64,000 nt of DNA from Alteromonas sp. 1_MG-2023 (lineage in GTDB: Bacteria; Pseudomonadota; Gammaproteobacteria; Enterobacterales; Alteromonadaceae), in assembly GCF_030547075.1 (NCBI RefSeq), contig NZ_JAUOQH010000004.1:124001-188000 (forward strand), written 5' to 3'. Position numbers and translations under genes: made by a program. Shown here one piece after another: positions 40,565 to 48,377 of the stretch (the first letter of the stretch is position 1; every line of letters starts with the position of its first letter). Below the pieces are notes generated by a model. The model saw nothing but the letters and a program-made list of their open reading frames with translations. It ran no database searches and had not been told where the DNA came from.

Positions 40565-41714
40565 GAGCAACTCCTTGAAAAGTGGTGTTATCAATACATT
40601 GCTCTAAGGCGAGGCCGTCGTTGCGCCAAGCAGGCATAGCTTGATGCAACGCTTTGGTAACGTAACGTTCGCCAGCTTGTAGGTACTTCGGATATACGGT
40701 TAAACGCTCTTGCAATGCATAGCCTTGTTGCTCGCAAGCGCTTGCTAATTCTGTGATTTGCGGCCAGCTGCGCTCTGGGTTAATAAAGTCTTTCGTTAAC
40801 GGTGAAATACCGCCCCAATCGTTAATGCCTGCAGCAATGTAATGAGGGTATTCTTGGGCTAAATTAGGCGGCGCTTGCAGTGAAATAGCGGGGTCTAAAA
40901 TTAACCGTGCCATGGCTAACGTGCGGCGCATATCATCAAGGGTAGGCTCTGGCGCATTGGCCATGGCTGTACCTGCTTTTGCGCGAAAATTCTGAATAAT
41001 CACTTCTTGAATATGGCCATATTCTTGGTACAGCGTGTTTATGGCCAATAAGCTATCCACACGTTCTTCCCACGTTTCACCAATGCCAATGAGAATGCCG
41101 GTGGTGAAGGGAATATCTAGCTTTCCAGCGTCTTCCAAAGTCTTTAAACGTATACCTGGCACTTTGTCTGGACAGGCATAATGGGGTTGGCCTTTTTTCA
41201 TCAAACGGTCGCTGGTACATTCGAGCATCATGCCCATGCTGCCGCTGACGTTTTTCAACTGTTTCAGCTCGTTAAAGGTTAACGTTCCCGCATTCACGTG
41301 GGGGATCATCAAGCTTTTATCCAGCACCATTTCACACACTTCGGTTAGGTAATCCACCATGCTGGTATGGCCCAATGTTGCCAACCAATCTTTCGCGTAG
41401 CGATAACGTTTCTCGGGTTTTTCGCCCAAGCTGAACAAGGCTTCTTTACACCCTTGCGCTTGACCTTTCAGTACAGAAGCCAGCACCTGACTTGGGTTTA
41501 AGATATTGGCTTGGCCCGAGTCTGGGTGTTTTACAAATGTGCAATAACCACAGGTATCCCGACACATGTTAGTCAGCGGAATAAATATCTTTCGTGAGTA
41601 CGTCAGGGTATTTGGCCAGTGCGTATCGCGAACGCCTGCAGCTTGTTCGCAAAGTGCATCTAGCTGTGCACCTGTAGCATGTTCAAGGGCAATGGCGTGT
41701 GGGCGCGATAGCAT
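40557..41714 (-). CDS. cofG: Fo synthase subunit 1 (CofG)
   Basis: A 385-residue radical SAM enzyme that closes the deazaflavin ring to give Fo. The cluster motif CRDTCGYCTFVKHP is at about residues 51-64, followed by FSLGEKPEKRY and the family segment INDWGGISPLTKDFINPE near 265. Start is ATG 41714 (MLSRPHAI) with AGGAG about nine bases upstream; a TTG 18 bases earlier overlaps that ribosome binding site. It is the first gene of the seven-gene F420 operon, and a RutR-like operator lies 80 bases upstream. Confidence 0.95.
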   Translation of the reverse strand: MLSRPHAIALEHATGAQLDALCEQAAGVRDTHWPNTLTYSRKIFIPLTNMCRDTCGYCTFVKHPDSGQANILNPSQVLASVLKGQAQGCKEALFSLGEKPEKRYRYAKDWLATLGHTSMVDYLTEVCEMVLDKSLMIPHVNAGTLTFNELKQLKNVSGSMGMMLECTSDRLMKKGQPHYACPDKVPGIRLKTLEDAGKLDIPFTTGILIGIGETWEERVDSLLAINTLYQEYGHIQEVIIQNFRAKAGTAMANAPEPTLDDMRRTLAMARLILDPAISLQAPPNLAQEYPHYIAAGINDWGGISPLTKDFINPERSWPQITELASACEQQGYALQERLTVYPKYLQAGERYVTKALHQAMPAWRNDGLALEQCIDNTTFQGVAHG

Positions 41715-41793
41715 AATGGGCGTCTCCTGCAAGTAAGGTTAATGCACTAAATATTCAATTTAGGCTGTTGCTTTTTTAATCTTTACCATGGTT

Positions 41794-41809
41794 TTTACCA
41801 AATGGTAAA
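41794..41809. promoter_or_regulatory. RutR-like operator before the F420 operon
   Basis: TTTACC-AAAT-GGTAAA, a perfect 6-4-6 inverted repeat whose inner ANNT also fits the RutR consensus TTGACCANNTGGTCAA. It is 80 bases upstream of cofG. A half site, TTTACCATGG, lies 12 bases to its left, nearer cofG. Confidence 0.78.
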
Positions 41810-41983
41810 GAAAATATTTGCAGGTTTTTTTGGTGCGAAGTGTGTCTCAAAATAGAGCAAGTTGGGTGTGCTGGTAGGGTATTTAATAGGTTTTATTGAT
41901 AGGGCTATTGTGATTAAAGTTGTTTTATTACAGTTATTTATGTTTATTGTTTGTCGGTGGAGGAATAGGGGAAGTAGAAAGTA

Positions 41984-42019
41984 AAAGGCGCGCTTTTACG
42001 ATGAGGCGCGCCAAAAAAA
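41984..42019 (-). terminator. Terminator after the TetR regulator gene
   Basis: On the minus strand GGCGCG and CGCGCC are separated by 14 bases and followed by TTTTAC; seven T precede the stem, so it may also stop plus-strand transcription. It separates the TetR gene from the cofG promoter. Confidence 0.55.
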
Positions 42020-42043
42020 GCAGGGTAAATTAATTTTTATGCA

Positions 42044-42673
42044 CTAGTGTTGTGCATCTAGGGCACTTAAAACGAAATTGCATAAAAATTCAGTGGCCTC
42101 GTTAAAATCATCTTGTTCTAAAGACGGCTTGCCTAGCAGCAATTGAATTTGCGTAGAGAAGTCGGCATAGGTTTGCGTGGCTGCCCAGATGGTAAAAAAC
42201 AGATGCTTAGGATCAACAGGGCGAATGTGGCCAGCGGCTATCCAACGCTCAATAATTTTTACGTCTCGTTCAAACGCAGGTTTCAAATTTTCTATCAAGT
42301 AAGTTTTCAGTACCGGTGCACCATTAATGATTTCATGGGCGAATACTTTCGATCCATTGGGATAATCACGAGATAACTCTATTTTCTGCTGAATATACTG
42401 ACGAATGGTACTGGCTGGTGATGCCTCTGGGTCGTCGTTGAACTGCATTTTCTCAAGCCATAAATCAATCATGTTTTCGAGTACGGCTTGGTACAACTTA
42501 TCTTTGCCTGGAAAGTAATACAAAATGAGCTGTTTAGATATACCGGCTTGTTGCGCCACTGCATCCATTGAAGAGCCAGCAAACCCTTTTTGTGCAAATA
42601 CCTCTTCGGCGGCACGTAGAATTCCGGCCTCTGTTTTTGCACGATTGGCCTGCGTCTTTGTCGGTTTTGTCAT
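42044..42673 (-). CDS. TetR-family regulator, RutR-like
   Basis: A 209-residue TetR regulator. The helix-turn-helix is EVFAQKGFAGSSMDAVAQQAGISKQLILYYFPGKDKLY at about 24-62 (shown in parts: AGSSMDAVAQQAGIS and LILYYFPGKDKLYQ). The C-terminal domain has GSKVFAHEIINGAPVLKTYL and HLFFTIWAATQTYADF, which are strongly like RutR of E. coli, the uracil/thymine-sensing regulator. It lies between the F420 operon and the LysR-aminotransferase pair. The palindromes with RutR spacing before three operons make it the likely local regulator; uracil or thymine is the likely ligand by homology. Confidence 0.9.
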   Translation of the reverse strand: MTKPTKTQANRAKTEAGILRAAEEVFAQKGFAGSSMDAVAQQAGISKQLILYYFPGKDKLYQAVLENMIDLWLEKMQFNDDPEASPASTIRQYIQQKIELSRDYPNGSKVFAHEIINGAPVLKTYLIENLKPAFERDVKIIERWIAAGHIRPVDPKHLFFTIWAATQTYADFSTQIQLLLGKPSLEQDDFNEATEFLCNFVLSALDAQH

Positions 42674-42790
42674 TTTTATTTCCTGTTACCGCTTCCATGT
42701 GGCGTTGTATACATTTGCCACCTATTATTTTTTTCGTTTTCTTTACCGCTTACTAAGCTCGAATGTCACTTAGTCATTGGAGTTGCGATA

Positions 42791-43720
42791 CTAATTAGCA
42801 ATGGGTTCTTCCTTCCCATGTTCTTTGGCAAGGGCTTCTAAAAATAGCTCTACCAAACGGGTGGGCTTAGGTGACTTACGATAGATGGCTGCGAATTCAC
42901 AATGATAGGCGAAATTTTTAGGTTCAATAGCCCGCATCTGGCCTTTTTTTACGAAAGATTCCGCATAATGATCAGGCAGGAAACCTAAATAACACCCCGA
43001 AGATATGAGTGTGGCAATACCTTCTTGATCGTTCGCTACCGCCATCTTATTGAGCCCGAGCGACATACTTTTATCCATATTTGGGCTGTGAAAGCTTAGA
43101 CCGGCATATTTGGCTTCGCATATTTCTTCACGAGGTATGTCGCCAAGCTCAATGTAGAAAGGGTGTCTTCTTCCGCAGTAAAGATGCATTTGCTCACCAA
43201 ACAAGGGTAAGTAATTTAGGCTTGATGAAGAGCGATGGGTGGGAATAATACCAATATGATAACGCCCATCTAAAATTCCCTGCTCGATAGTATTTACTGG
43301 TACCACATGAATTTCTACATTCACATTAGGTGCCTGTTGCTGATAGGTGTAAATGGCTTCATTCACTTTACATGCATCGTTCGACACGGTTTTGTCGAAC
43401 ATGGCTACCACCACATTGCCCTGCAAATGCCGGTGCATGTCGTTGACTTCGTTTCTAAAGTCTTGCAACGACAACAACAAACGCTGTGTAGATTCATAAA
43501 TTCGCTTTCCTTCTTCGGTAAGCGAAAAGCCTCCGCGGCCTCGATGACAAAGCACCATACCTAATCGGGTTTCTAAATCTTTCAAATGTCGGCTAATGGT
43601 AGAACGCCCAATATTGAGTTCAAGCTCGGCAGCAGAAAGGCCGCCAGCCTGCGCCACCACTATGAATACTCTCAATAAGCGAATGTCTGTATCTGATAGG
43701 TTTCCAAGAATTGCGCGCAT
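42791..43720 (-). CDS. LysR-family regulator of the aminotransferase unit
   Basis: A 309-residue LysR regulator. Its helix-turn-helix (LLRVFIVVAQAGGLSAAELE and NIGRSTISRHLKDLE) is at about 15-70 and an effector domain follows. It is divergent from the beta-alanine aminotransferase gene across about 100 bases. A palindrome starts one base from its ATG and covers the place where a ribosome binding site would be, so binding could block both its own transcription and translation start; no good ribosome binding site is visible. The same palindrome lies before the TonB receptor at 34.8 kb. A beta-alanine or pyrimidine breakdown product as inducer is inferred. Confidence 0.91.
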   Translation of the reverse strand: MRAILGNLSDTDIRLLRVFIVVAQAGGLSAAELELNIGRSTISRHLKDLETRLGMVLCHRGRGGFSLTEEGKRIYESTQRLLLSLQDFRNEVNDMHRHLQGNVVVAMFDKTVSNDACKVNEAIYTYQQQAPNVNVEIHVVPVNTIEQGILDGRYHIGIIPTHRSSSSLNYLPLFGEQMHLYCGRRHPFYIELGDIPREEICEAKYAGLSFHSPNMDKSMSLGLNKMAVANDQEGIATLISSGCYLGFLPDHYAESFVKKGQMRAIEPKNFAYHCEFAAIYRKSPKPTRLVELFLEALAKEHGKEEPIAN

Positions 43721-43721
43721 A

Positions 43722-43739
43722 GTTTCATATTTATGAAAG
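43722..43739. promoter_or_regulatory. LysR-type operator between lysR and the aminotransferase
   Basis: GTTTCAT-ATTT-ATGAAAG, with core TTTCAT-ATTT-ATGAAA a perfect 6-4-6 palindrome. It abuts the LysR start codon and covers the -35 region of the divergent promoter. It matches 34790-34805 at 15 of 16 core positions. Confidence 0.72.
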
Positions 43740-43754
43740 TAAGATTTGAATATT

Positions 43755-43760
43755 TATAAT
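43755..43760 (+). promoter_or_regulatory. -10 element of the aminotransferase promoter
   Basis: A consensus TATAAT 63 bases before the start codon. The matching -35 position (43732-43737, TATGAA) is poor and lies within the LysR palindrome, the layout expected for a promoter that needs an activator. Confidence 0.5.
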
Positions 43761-43822
43761 TTATCGAACTTATGAGGCTGGGTAAAGTAGACCAAGTGAA
43801 CAAATACCATAGGAAAACAATT

Positions 43823-45151
43823 ATGACCCAGTGGGCTTCCAAGCTATCACAACCGCAAATGGACGCGTTGTGGATGCCTTACACTGCAAATCGCCAGTTT
43901 AAAGCATCGCCTAAAATGATTACCGGTGCACAAGGCAATTACCTCATTGATGACAATGGTCGCAAAATTTTTGATGGATTATCTGGGTTATGGACATGCG
44001 GCGCAGGGCACAACCGCCCTGAAATTGCCGAAGCAGTCGCTAAACAGTTAACAACGCTAGATTATGCGCCCGCCTTTCAGTACGGCCACAATTTGGCGTT
44101 TGAACTAGCCGACAGGCTAGCCAACATGGCGCCCGCTGATATCAATAAAGTGTTTTTCACTAACTCAGGTTCTGAAGCCGCTGATACATCGACCAAAATT
44201 GCCCGCGCTTATTGGCGCCAGCAAGGTCAGCCTACCAAAACCCGTATTATTGGCCGAGCGAAAGGCTATCACGGTGCAAGCTGGGGTGGTATTAGCTTTG
44301 GCGGTATTGGCGCAAACCGCAAAATGTGGGGGCCAGCCATGGAGTCTGATCACCTTTCACACACATTGCTGCCGAATAATCAATTCTGCAAAGGCGCACC
44401 AAGCTATGGTGAAGAGCTTGCTGATGAGCTTATCGAAATGGTGGCATTGCATGATGCGTCGAACATTGCGGCGGTGATTGTTGAGCCGATGAGTGGTTCT
44501 GCAGGGGTTATTGTTCCGCCAAAAGCCTACTTACGCCGCTTACGTGAATTGTGTAACCAGCACGATATTTTGCTTATTTTCGATGAAGTGATTACCGGCT
44601 TTGGCCGCACAGGTAGCTTATTCGGCGCCGATGCGTTTGATGTAGTGCCCGATATGATTAACATAGCCAAGCAAATCACCAACGGCGCCGTTCCTATGGG
44701 CGCAGTACTGGCTCGCGAATTTATTTACGACACCGTAGTTAACGCAGGCGGTGCCGAGTACAACATTGAATTGCCACACGGTTACACCTATTCGGGCCAC
44801 CCTGTTGCCTGCGCGGCCGCCATGGCTGCCCTTGATATTTTAGAACAAGAAAAACTCGTCAGCCGGGTTGCTGAACTTAGCCCTTACTTTGAAGAAGCGG
44901 TGCATAGCTTGAAGGGCATGCCATTCGTTAGCGATATTCGAAACTTCGGCTTTGCCGCAGGGTTTAGCATTGAAAGCTACCCAGGCGAACCGGCCAGGCG
45001 CCCTTATGAAATCGCTGACGCCATGTGGAAAAAAGGATTTTACGTACGCTACGGCGGCGACACTATTCAGTTAGGCCTTCCGTTTACCACTGAAAAAACG
45101 GAAATCGATACCTTAATTAACGCGATGCAAGACACCTTAATGGGCAAGTAG
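43823..45151 (+). CDS. Beta-alanine:pyruvate aminotransferase
   Basis: A 442-residue class III PLP aminotransferase. It closely follows the Pseudomonas omega-amino acid:pyruvate aminotransferase pattern: LWMPYTANRQF, GLSGLWTCGAGHNRPEI, FTNSGSEAADT, DEVITGFGRTGS and HGYTYSGHPVACAAA, with PLP lysine Lys283 in NIAKQITNGAVPMGAV. It converts beta-alanine (from uracil) or 3-aminoisobutyrate (from thymine) and pyruvate to malonate or methylmalonate semialdehyde and alanine. Start is ATG 43823 with AGGAAA upstream; the frame is open further upstream from 43772 but without support. The next gene, 44 bases on, takes the product. Confidence 0.94.
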   Translation: MTQWASKLSQPQMDALWMPYTANRQFKASPKMITGAQGNYLIDDNGRKIFDGLSGLWTCGAGHNRPEIAEAVAKQLTTLDYAPAFQYGHNLAFELADRLANMAPADINKVFFTNSGSEAADTSTKIARAYWRQQGQPTKTRIIGRAKGYHGASWGGISFGGIGANRKMWGPAMESDHLSHTLLPNNQFCKGAPSYGEELADELIEMVALHDASNIAAVIVEPMSGSAGVIVPPKAYLRRLRELCNQHDILLIFDEVITGFGRTGSLFGADAFDVVPDMINIAKQITNGAVPMGAVLAREFIYDTVVNAGGAEYNIELPHGYTYSGHPVACAAAMAALDILEQEKLVSRVAELSPYFEEAVHSLKGMPFVSDIRNFGFAAGFSIESYPGEPARRPYEIADAMWKKGFYVRYGGDTIQLGLPFTTEKTEIDTLINAMQDTLMGK

Positions 45152-45195
45152 CCCTTTACCGTTTTGATCCACTTACGCAAAAAAGAGACACAGAT

Positions 45196-46695
45196 ATGAC
45201 TTCATTGGTAGGACACTTTATTCACGGCGAACACGTAGCGCCGCAAGATGGAAATTTGATTGATATTCACAACCCTTCTACTGGCGCCGTATGCGGACAA
45301 GTAGAAATGGCGTCGTCGGCATTGGTACAAAAAGCGATAGATTCAGCAAAAACGGCATACCCAGCATGGCGCGCTACGCCGCCAGCAAAGCGTGCACAGG
45401 TTATGTTTCGCTTAAAAGTATTGCTAGAGCAACACAGCGACAAAATTTGTGAACTTATCAGTGAAGAGCACGGCAAAGTGCTACACGATGCGAAAGGTGA
45501 ATTACAACGCGGTATTGAAAACGTTGAGTTTGCTTGTGGCATGCCTCAATTACTTAAAGGCGAACACAGCAAAGACGTGGGCCCGGGTATAGACGCATGG
45601 AGTGAATTCCAGCCGCTAGGTGTAGTGACAGGTATTACACCGTTTAACTTTCCGGCCATGGTGCCTTTATGGATGTGGCCCAGCGCTATCATGTGTGGCA
45701 ACACCTTTGTGTTGAAACCATCTGAAAAAGACCCTTCCAGCGCGTTGTACATTGCAGCACTTGCGGCAGAAGCCGGTTTACCGCCGGGTGTGCTTAACGT
45801 AGTAAACGGCGACAAATCTGCCGTTGATCAATTGTTAGAAGACCCGACAATTCAAGCGGTTAGTTTTGTAGGTTCAACTCCTGTTGCCGAAGCTATTTAT
45901 CAAAAAGCCAGTGCTAACGGAAAGCGCTGCCAAGCGTTAGGTGGCGCGAAGAATCACGCCATTGTCATGCCAGATGCTGATGTTGATAACGTAGTGAATG
46001 CACTCATGGGTGCTGCATTTGGCTCATGCGGCGAACGCTGTATGGCGTTATCGGTAGTGCTTGCAGTAGGTGATGAAATGGGCGATACCCTGCGTGACAG
46101 GTTATCAGCACAAATAGAAACCCTAAAAGTGGGTGCAGGTAACGACAACAGCAATGATATGGGGCCGTTAATCAGTGCTCAACATTTCGATACCGTGAGT
46201 GGATTCATCGACTCCGGTGTTAGCCAAGAAGCCGATTTAGTCAGCGATGGTAGAAAGCTAAGTGTAGAAGGTTTTGAAGAAGGCTATTTCTTAGGGGCTA
46301 CTTTGTTCGACAAGGTAAAACCTCACATGGAAATTTACCAAAAAGAGATTTTTGGCCCTGTGCTTGTGATGCTACGTGTACCTGATATGCAAACCGCACT
46401 GGAATTGATCAACGAGCACGAATACGGAAATGGCACCTGTATTTTCACCCGTGATGGTGAAGCAGCACGCTTCTTTATCGATCAGGTTCAGGTAGGGATG
46501 GTAGGTGTGAACGTACCGTTGCCTGTGCCTGTGTCTTACCACAGCTTTGGTGGATGGAAGCGCTCATTGTTTGGTGACTTACATGCTTACGGGCCAGATT
46601 CTGTTCGTTTCTACACACGCAGAAAAGCCATTACACAACGCTGGCCTTCAACGAACTTGCGTGAAGGCAGTCAATTTTCTTTCCCAAGTAACTAG
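45196..46695 (+). CDS. mmsA: CoA-acylating (methyl)malonate-semialdehyde dehydrogenase, second copy
   Basis: A 499-residue aldehyde dehydrogenase with the CoA-acylating family signature: GVVTGITPFNFPAMVPLWM, QAVSFVGSTPVAEAIYQKA and the nucleophilic cysteine in GSCGERCMALSVV. It is a paralogue of the gene at 8114. Its place directly after the aminotransferase indicates that malonate semialdehyde from beta-alanine (giving acetyl-CoA) and methylmalonate semialdehyde from 3-aminoisobutyrate (giving propionyl-CoA) are the working substrates. In effect it is the last step of reductive pyrimidine breakdown. Confidence 0.93.
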   Translation: MTSLVGHFIHGEHVAPQDGNLIDIHNPSTGAVCGQVEMASSALVQKAIDSAKTAYPAWRATPPAKRAQVMFRLKVLLEQHSDKICELISEEHGKVLHDAKGELQRGIENVEFACGMPQLLKGEHSKDVGPGIDAWSEFQPLGVVTGITPFNFPAMVPLWMWPSAIMCGNTFVLKPSEKDPSSALYIAALAAEAGLPPGVLNVVNGDKSAVDQLLEDPTIQAVSFVGSTPVAEAIYQKASANGKRCQALGGAKNHAIVMPDADVDNVVNALMGAAFGSCGERCMALSVVLAVGDEMGDTLRDRLSAQIETLKVGAGNDNSNDMGPLISAQHFDTVSGFIDSGVSQEADLVSDGRKLSVEGFEEGYFLGATLFDKVKPHMEIYQKEIFGPVLVMLRVPDMQTALELINEHEYGNGTCIFTRDGEAARFFIDQVQVGMVGVNVPLPVPVSYHSFGGWKRSLFGDLHAYGPDSVRFYTRRKAITQRWPSTNLREGSQFSFPSN

Positions 46696-46702
46696 TATCT
46701 AA

Positions 46703-46739
46703 ACCAACAAAGTTCGCTGAGACAGCGAACTTTGTTGGT
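46703..46739 (+). terminator. 16-base-pair hairpin after the dehydrogenase
   Basis: ACCAACAAAGTTCGCT and its exact reverse complement are separated by five bases (GAGAC), eight bases after the stop. The stem is unusually long and no T-run follows, so it may act as a terminator or as an mRNA 3' end protector. Confidence 0.65.
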
Positions 46740-46820
46740 CATTAAAACCGGTGCAACGGTTTCTACAACTGCCGCTGGCATAGCCGCTGGCATAAATGTT
46801 GAAAGTCCAAAATATAAGAA

Positions 46821-46836
46821 TTTACCATTCGGTCAA
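46821..46836. promoter_or_regulatory. RutR-like operator, distal site before the amidohydrolase operon
   Basis: TTTACC-ATTC-GGTCAA, 6-4-6; the right arm GGTCAA is exactly the E. coli RutR half site. It is 267 bases upstream of the start at 47103 and 155 bases before the proximal site. Confidence 0.6.
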
Positions 46837-46990
46837 TTTTTATCGTGTTACCGGCATTAATTAAGCGCCTAAAAATAGAACAGCGCATTAGACAAAAGAA
46901 TAATCACGCCCTTTGCTTTAGGCGTCTCAGCAATAGTAGCGATACATAATAAATAGTGAACAATCAGCATAAAATCAGAGAAAAATTATA

Positions 46991-47006
46991 TTTACCGTTT
47001 GGTAAA
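46991..47006. promoter_or_regulatory. RutR-like operator, proximal site before the amidohydrolase operon
   Basis: TTTACC-GTTT-GGTAAA, perfect 6-4-6 arms identical to those at 41794. It is 97 bases upstream of the start at 47103. Two sites 170 bases apart centre to centre would allow looping by a dimer pair. Confidence 0.75.
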
Positions 47007-47102
47007 TAAAGTTATCAAGATTGCACTCTTATAGTACGTTCGTTGAGCTAACTTGGGGCAAAGTGTTAATAGGAATAACCTTCCACCTGCGAGGACAAAA
47101 CA

Positions 47103-48377
47103 ATGGATAAGCTTAGAATTAATAGTCAAAGATTATGGGACAGCCTGATGGAAATGGGCGAAATTGGCGGCACTGAAAAGGGCGGATGTAATCGCTTAGC
47201 CGGCACAGATCTAGACAAGCAAGCTCGAGACTTGTTTTGCGCATGGTGTGAAGCCACTGGATGTGAAATCAGCATAGATAAATTCGGTAATATTTTCGCT
47301 AAACGTCCAGGTATTAATAACGAACTACCTTCAGTGGCGACCGGAAGCCACTTAGATACTCAGCCTACAGGCGGAAAGTTCGACGGCGTATTCGGTGTAT
47401 TATCCGGCGTTGAAGTACTTCGCACTCTGCATGAAAACAACATTACTACTCCAACGCCTATTGAAGTTAGCGTGTGGACCAACGAAGAAGGTTCACGCTT
47501 TCAGCCTGCCATGCAAGGTTCTGGCGTATACGTAGGTCGCTTTGATTTACAAGAAGAACTGGATAAAACCGATGTGAACGGTTTACGTTTAGGTGATGAG
47601 CTAGCTCGCATAGGTTACTTGGGTGAAGAAGAGTTAGGAAGCCGCAACATAGGGGCATTTTTTGAAGCCCATATTGAGCAAGGCCCAATATTAGAAGACG
47701 AAGAAAAGCGCATTGGTGTAGTACGTTTAGGCCAAGGTATTCGCTGGTACAACGTAGAAATACAAGGCCAAGAATCTCATTCTGGCACCACGCCAATGCA
47801 TTTACGCAAAGACGCCATGGTAGCCACAGGTAAAATTGTGGCGGAAATCGAATCGCTAGCTAACCGTTATGCCAACGGCCTTGGCACTGTAGGTTTCATG
47901 CAGGTTTATCCTAATTCACGGAATACTATTCCAGGAAACGTGAAGTTTAGCGCCGATTTACGTAACCCTAACCCCGAAGTGTTGGCCACCATGCATGAAG
48001 AGTTCGTGGCTTACTGCGACTCGGTAGCCAAAGAACGTAATTTGGAAATCACCGTGGATAACTTCTGGTATTTTGCACCAGTAGAATTTAATGCCTCGGA
48101 CGATGTAAAAGCCGCGACTGAAAACTTGGGTTATTCACACATGGATATCTACGCAGGCGCAGGTCACGATGCCTGTTACATGGCCGACCTGGTGCCAGCG
48201 GGCATGATTTTCACTCCATGTGAAAATGGCATTAGCCACAACGAGATTGAATACTCTAGCCCAGAGCAATGTGCAGATGGCGCAAACGTGTTGCTTCATA
48301 CCATGCTAACCGCCAGCAAACGTATTGCTGAAGCTGCCGGTGCTTCAATTACTGAAGATGAAGGGGCAAGCGTATGA
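47103..48377 (+). CDS. N-carbamoyl-beta-alanine amidohydrolase (M20 family, AmaB/HyuC type)
   Basis: A 424-residue metal-dependent hydrolase of the M20 amidase group. Metal-binding segments are GSHLDTQPTGGKFDGVFG (about 80-97), WTNEEGSRFQPA (about 124) and HIEQGP; ESHSGTTPM, VKFSADLRNP and the C-terminal GAGHDACYMA complete the family pattern. It hydrolyses N-carbamoyl-beta-alanine or its 2-methyl form to beta-alanine or 3-aminoisobutyrate, ammonia and CO2, step 3 of the reductive pathway. Some members act on other N-carbamoyl amino acids. ATG has GAGG upstream; its stop overlaps the transporter start (ATGA). Confidence 0.92.
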   Translation: MDKLRINSQRLWDSLMEMGEIGGTEKGGCNRLAGTDLDKQARDLFCAWCEATGCEISIDKFGNIFAKRPGINNELPSVATGSHLDTQPTGGKFDGVFGVLSGVEVLRTLHENNITTPTPIEVSVWTNEEGSRFQPAMQGSGVYVGRFDLQEELDKTDVNGLRLGDELARIGYLGEEELGSRNIGAFFEAHIEQGPILEDEEKRIGVVRLGQGIRWYNVEIQGQESHSGTTPMHLRKDAMVATGKIVAEIESLANRYANGLGTVGFMQVYPNSRNTIPGNVKFSADLRNPNPEVLATMHEEFVAYCDSVAKERNLEITVDNFWYFAPVEFNASDDVKAATENLGYSHMDIYAGAGHDACYMADLVPAGMIFTPCENGISHNEIEYSSPEQCADGANVLLHTMLTASKRIAEAAGASITEDEGASV

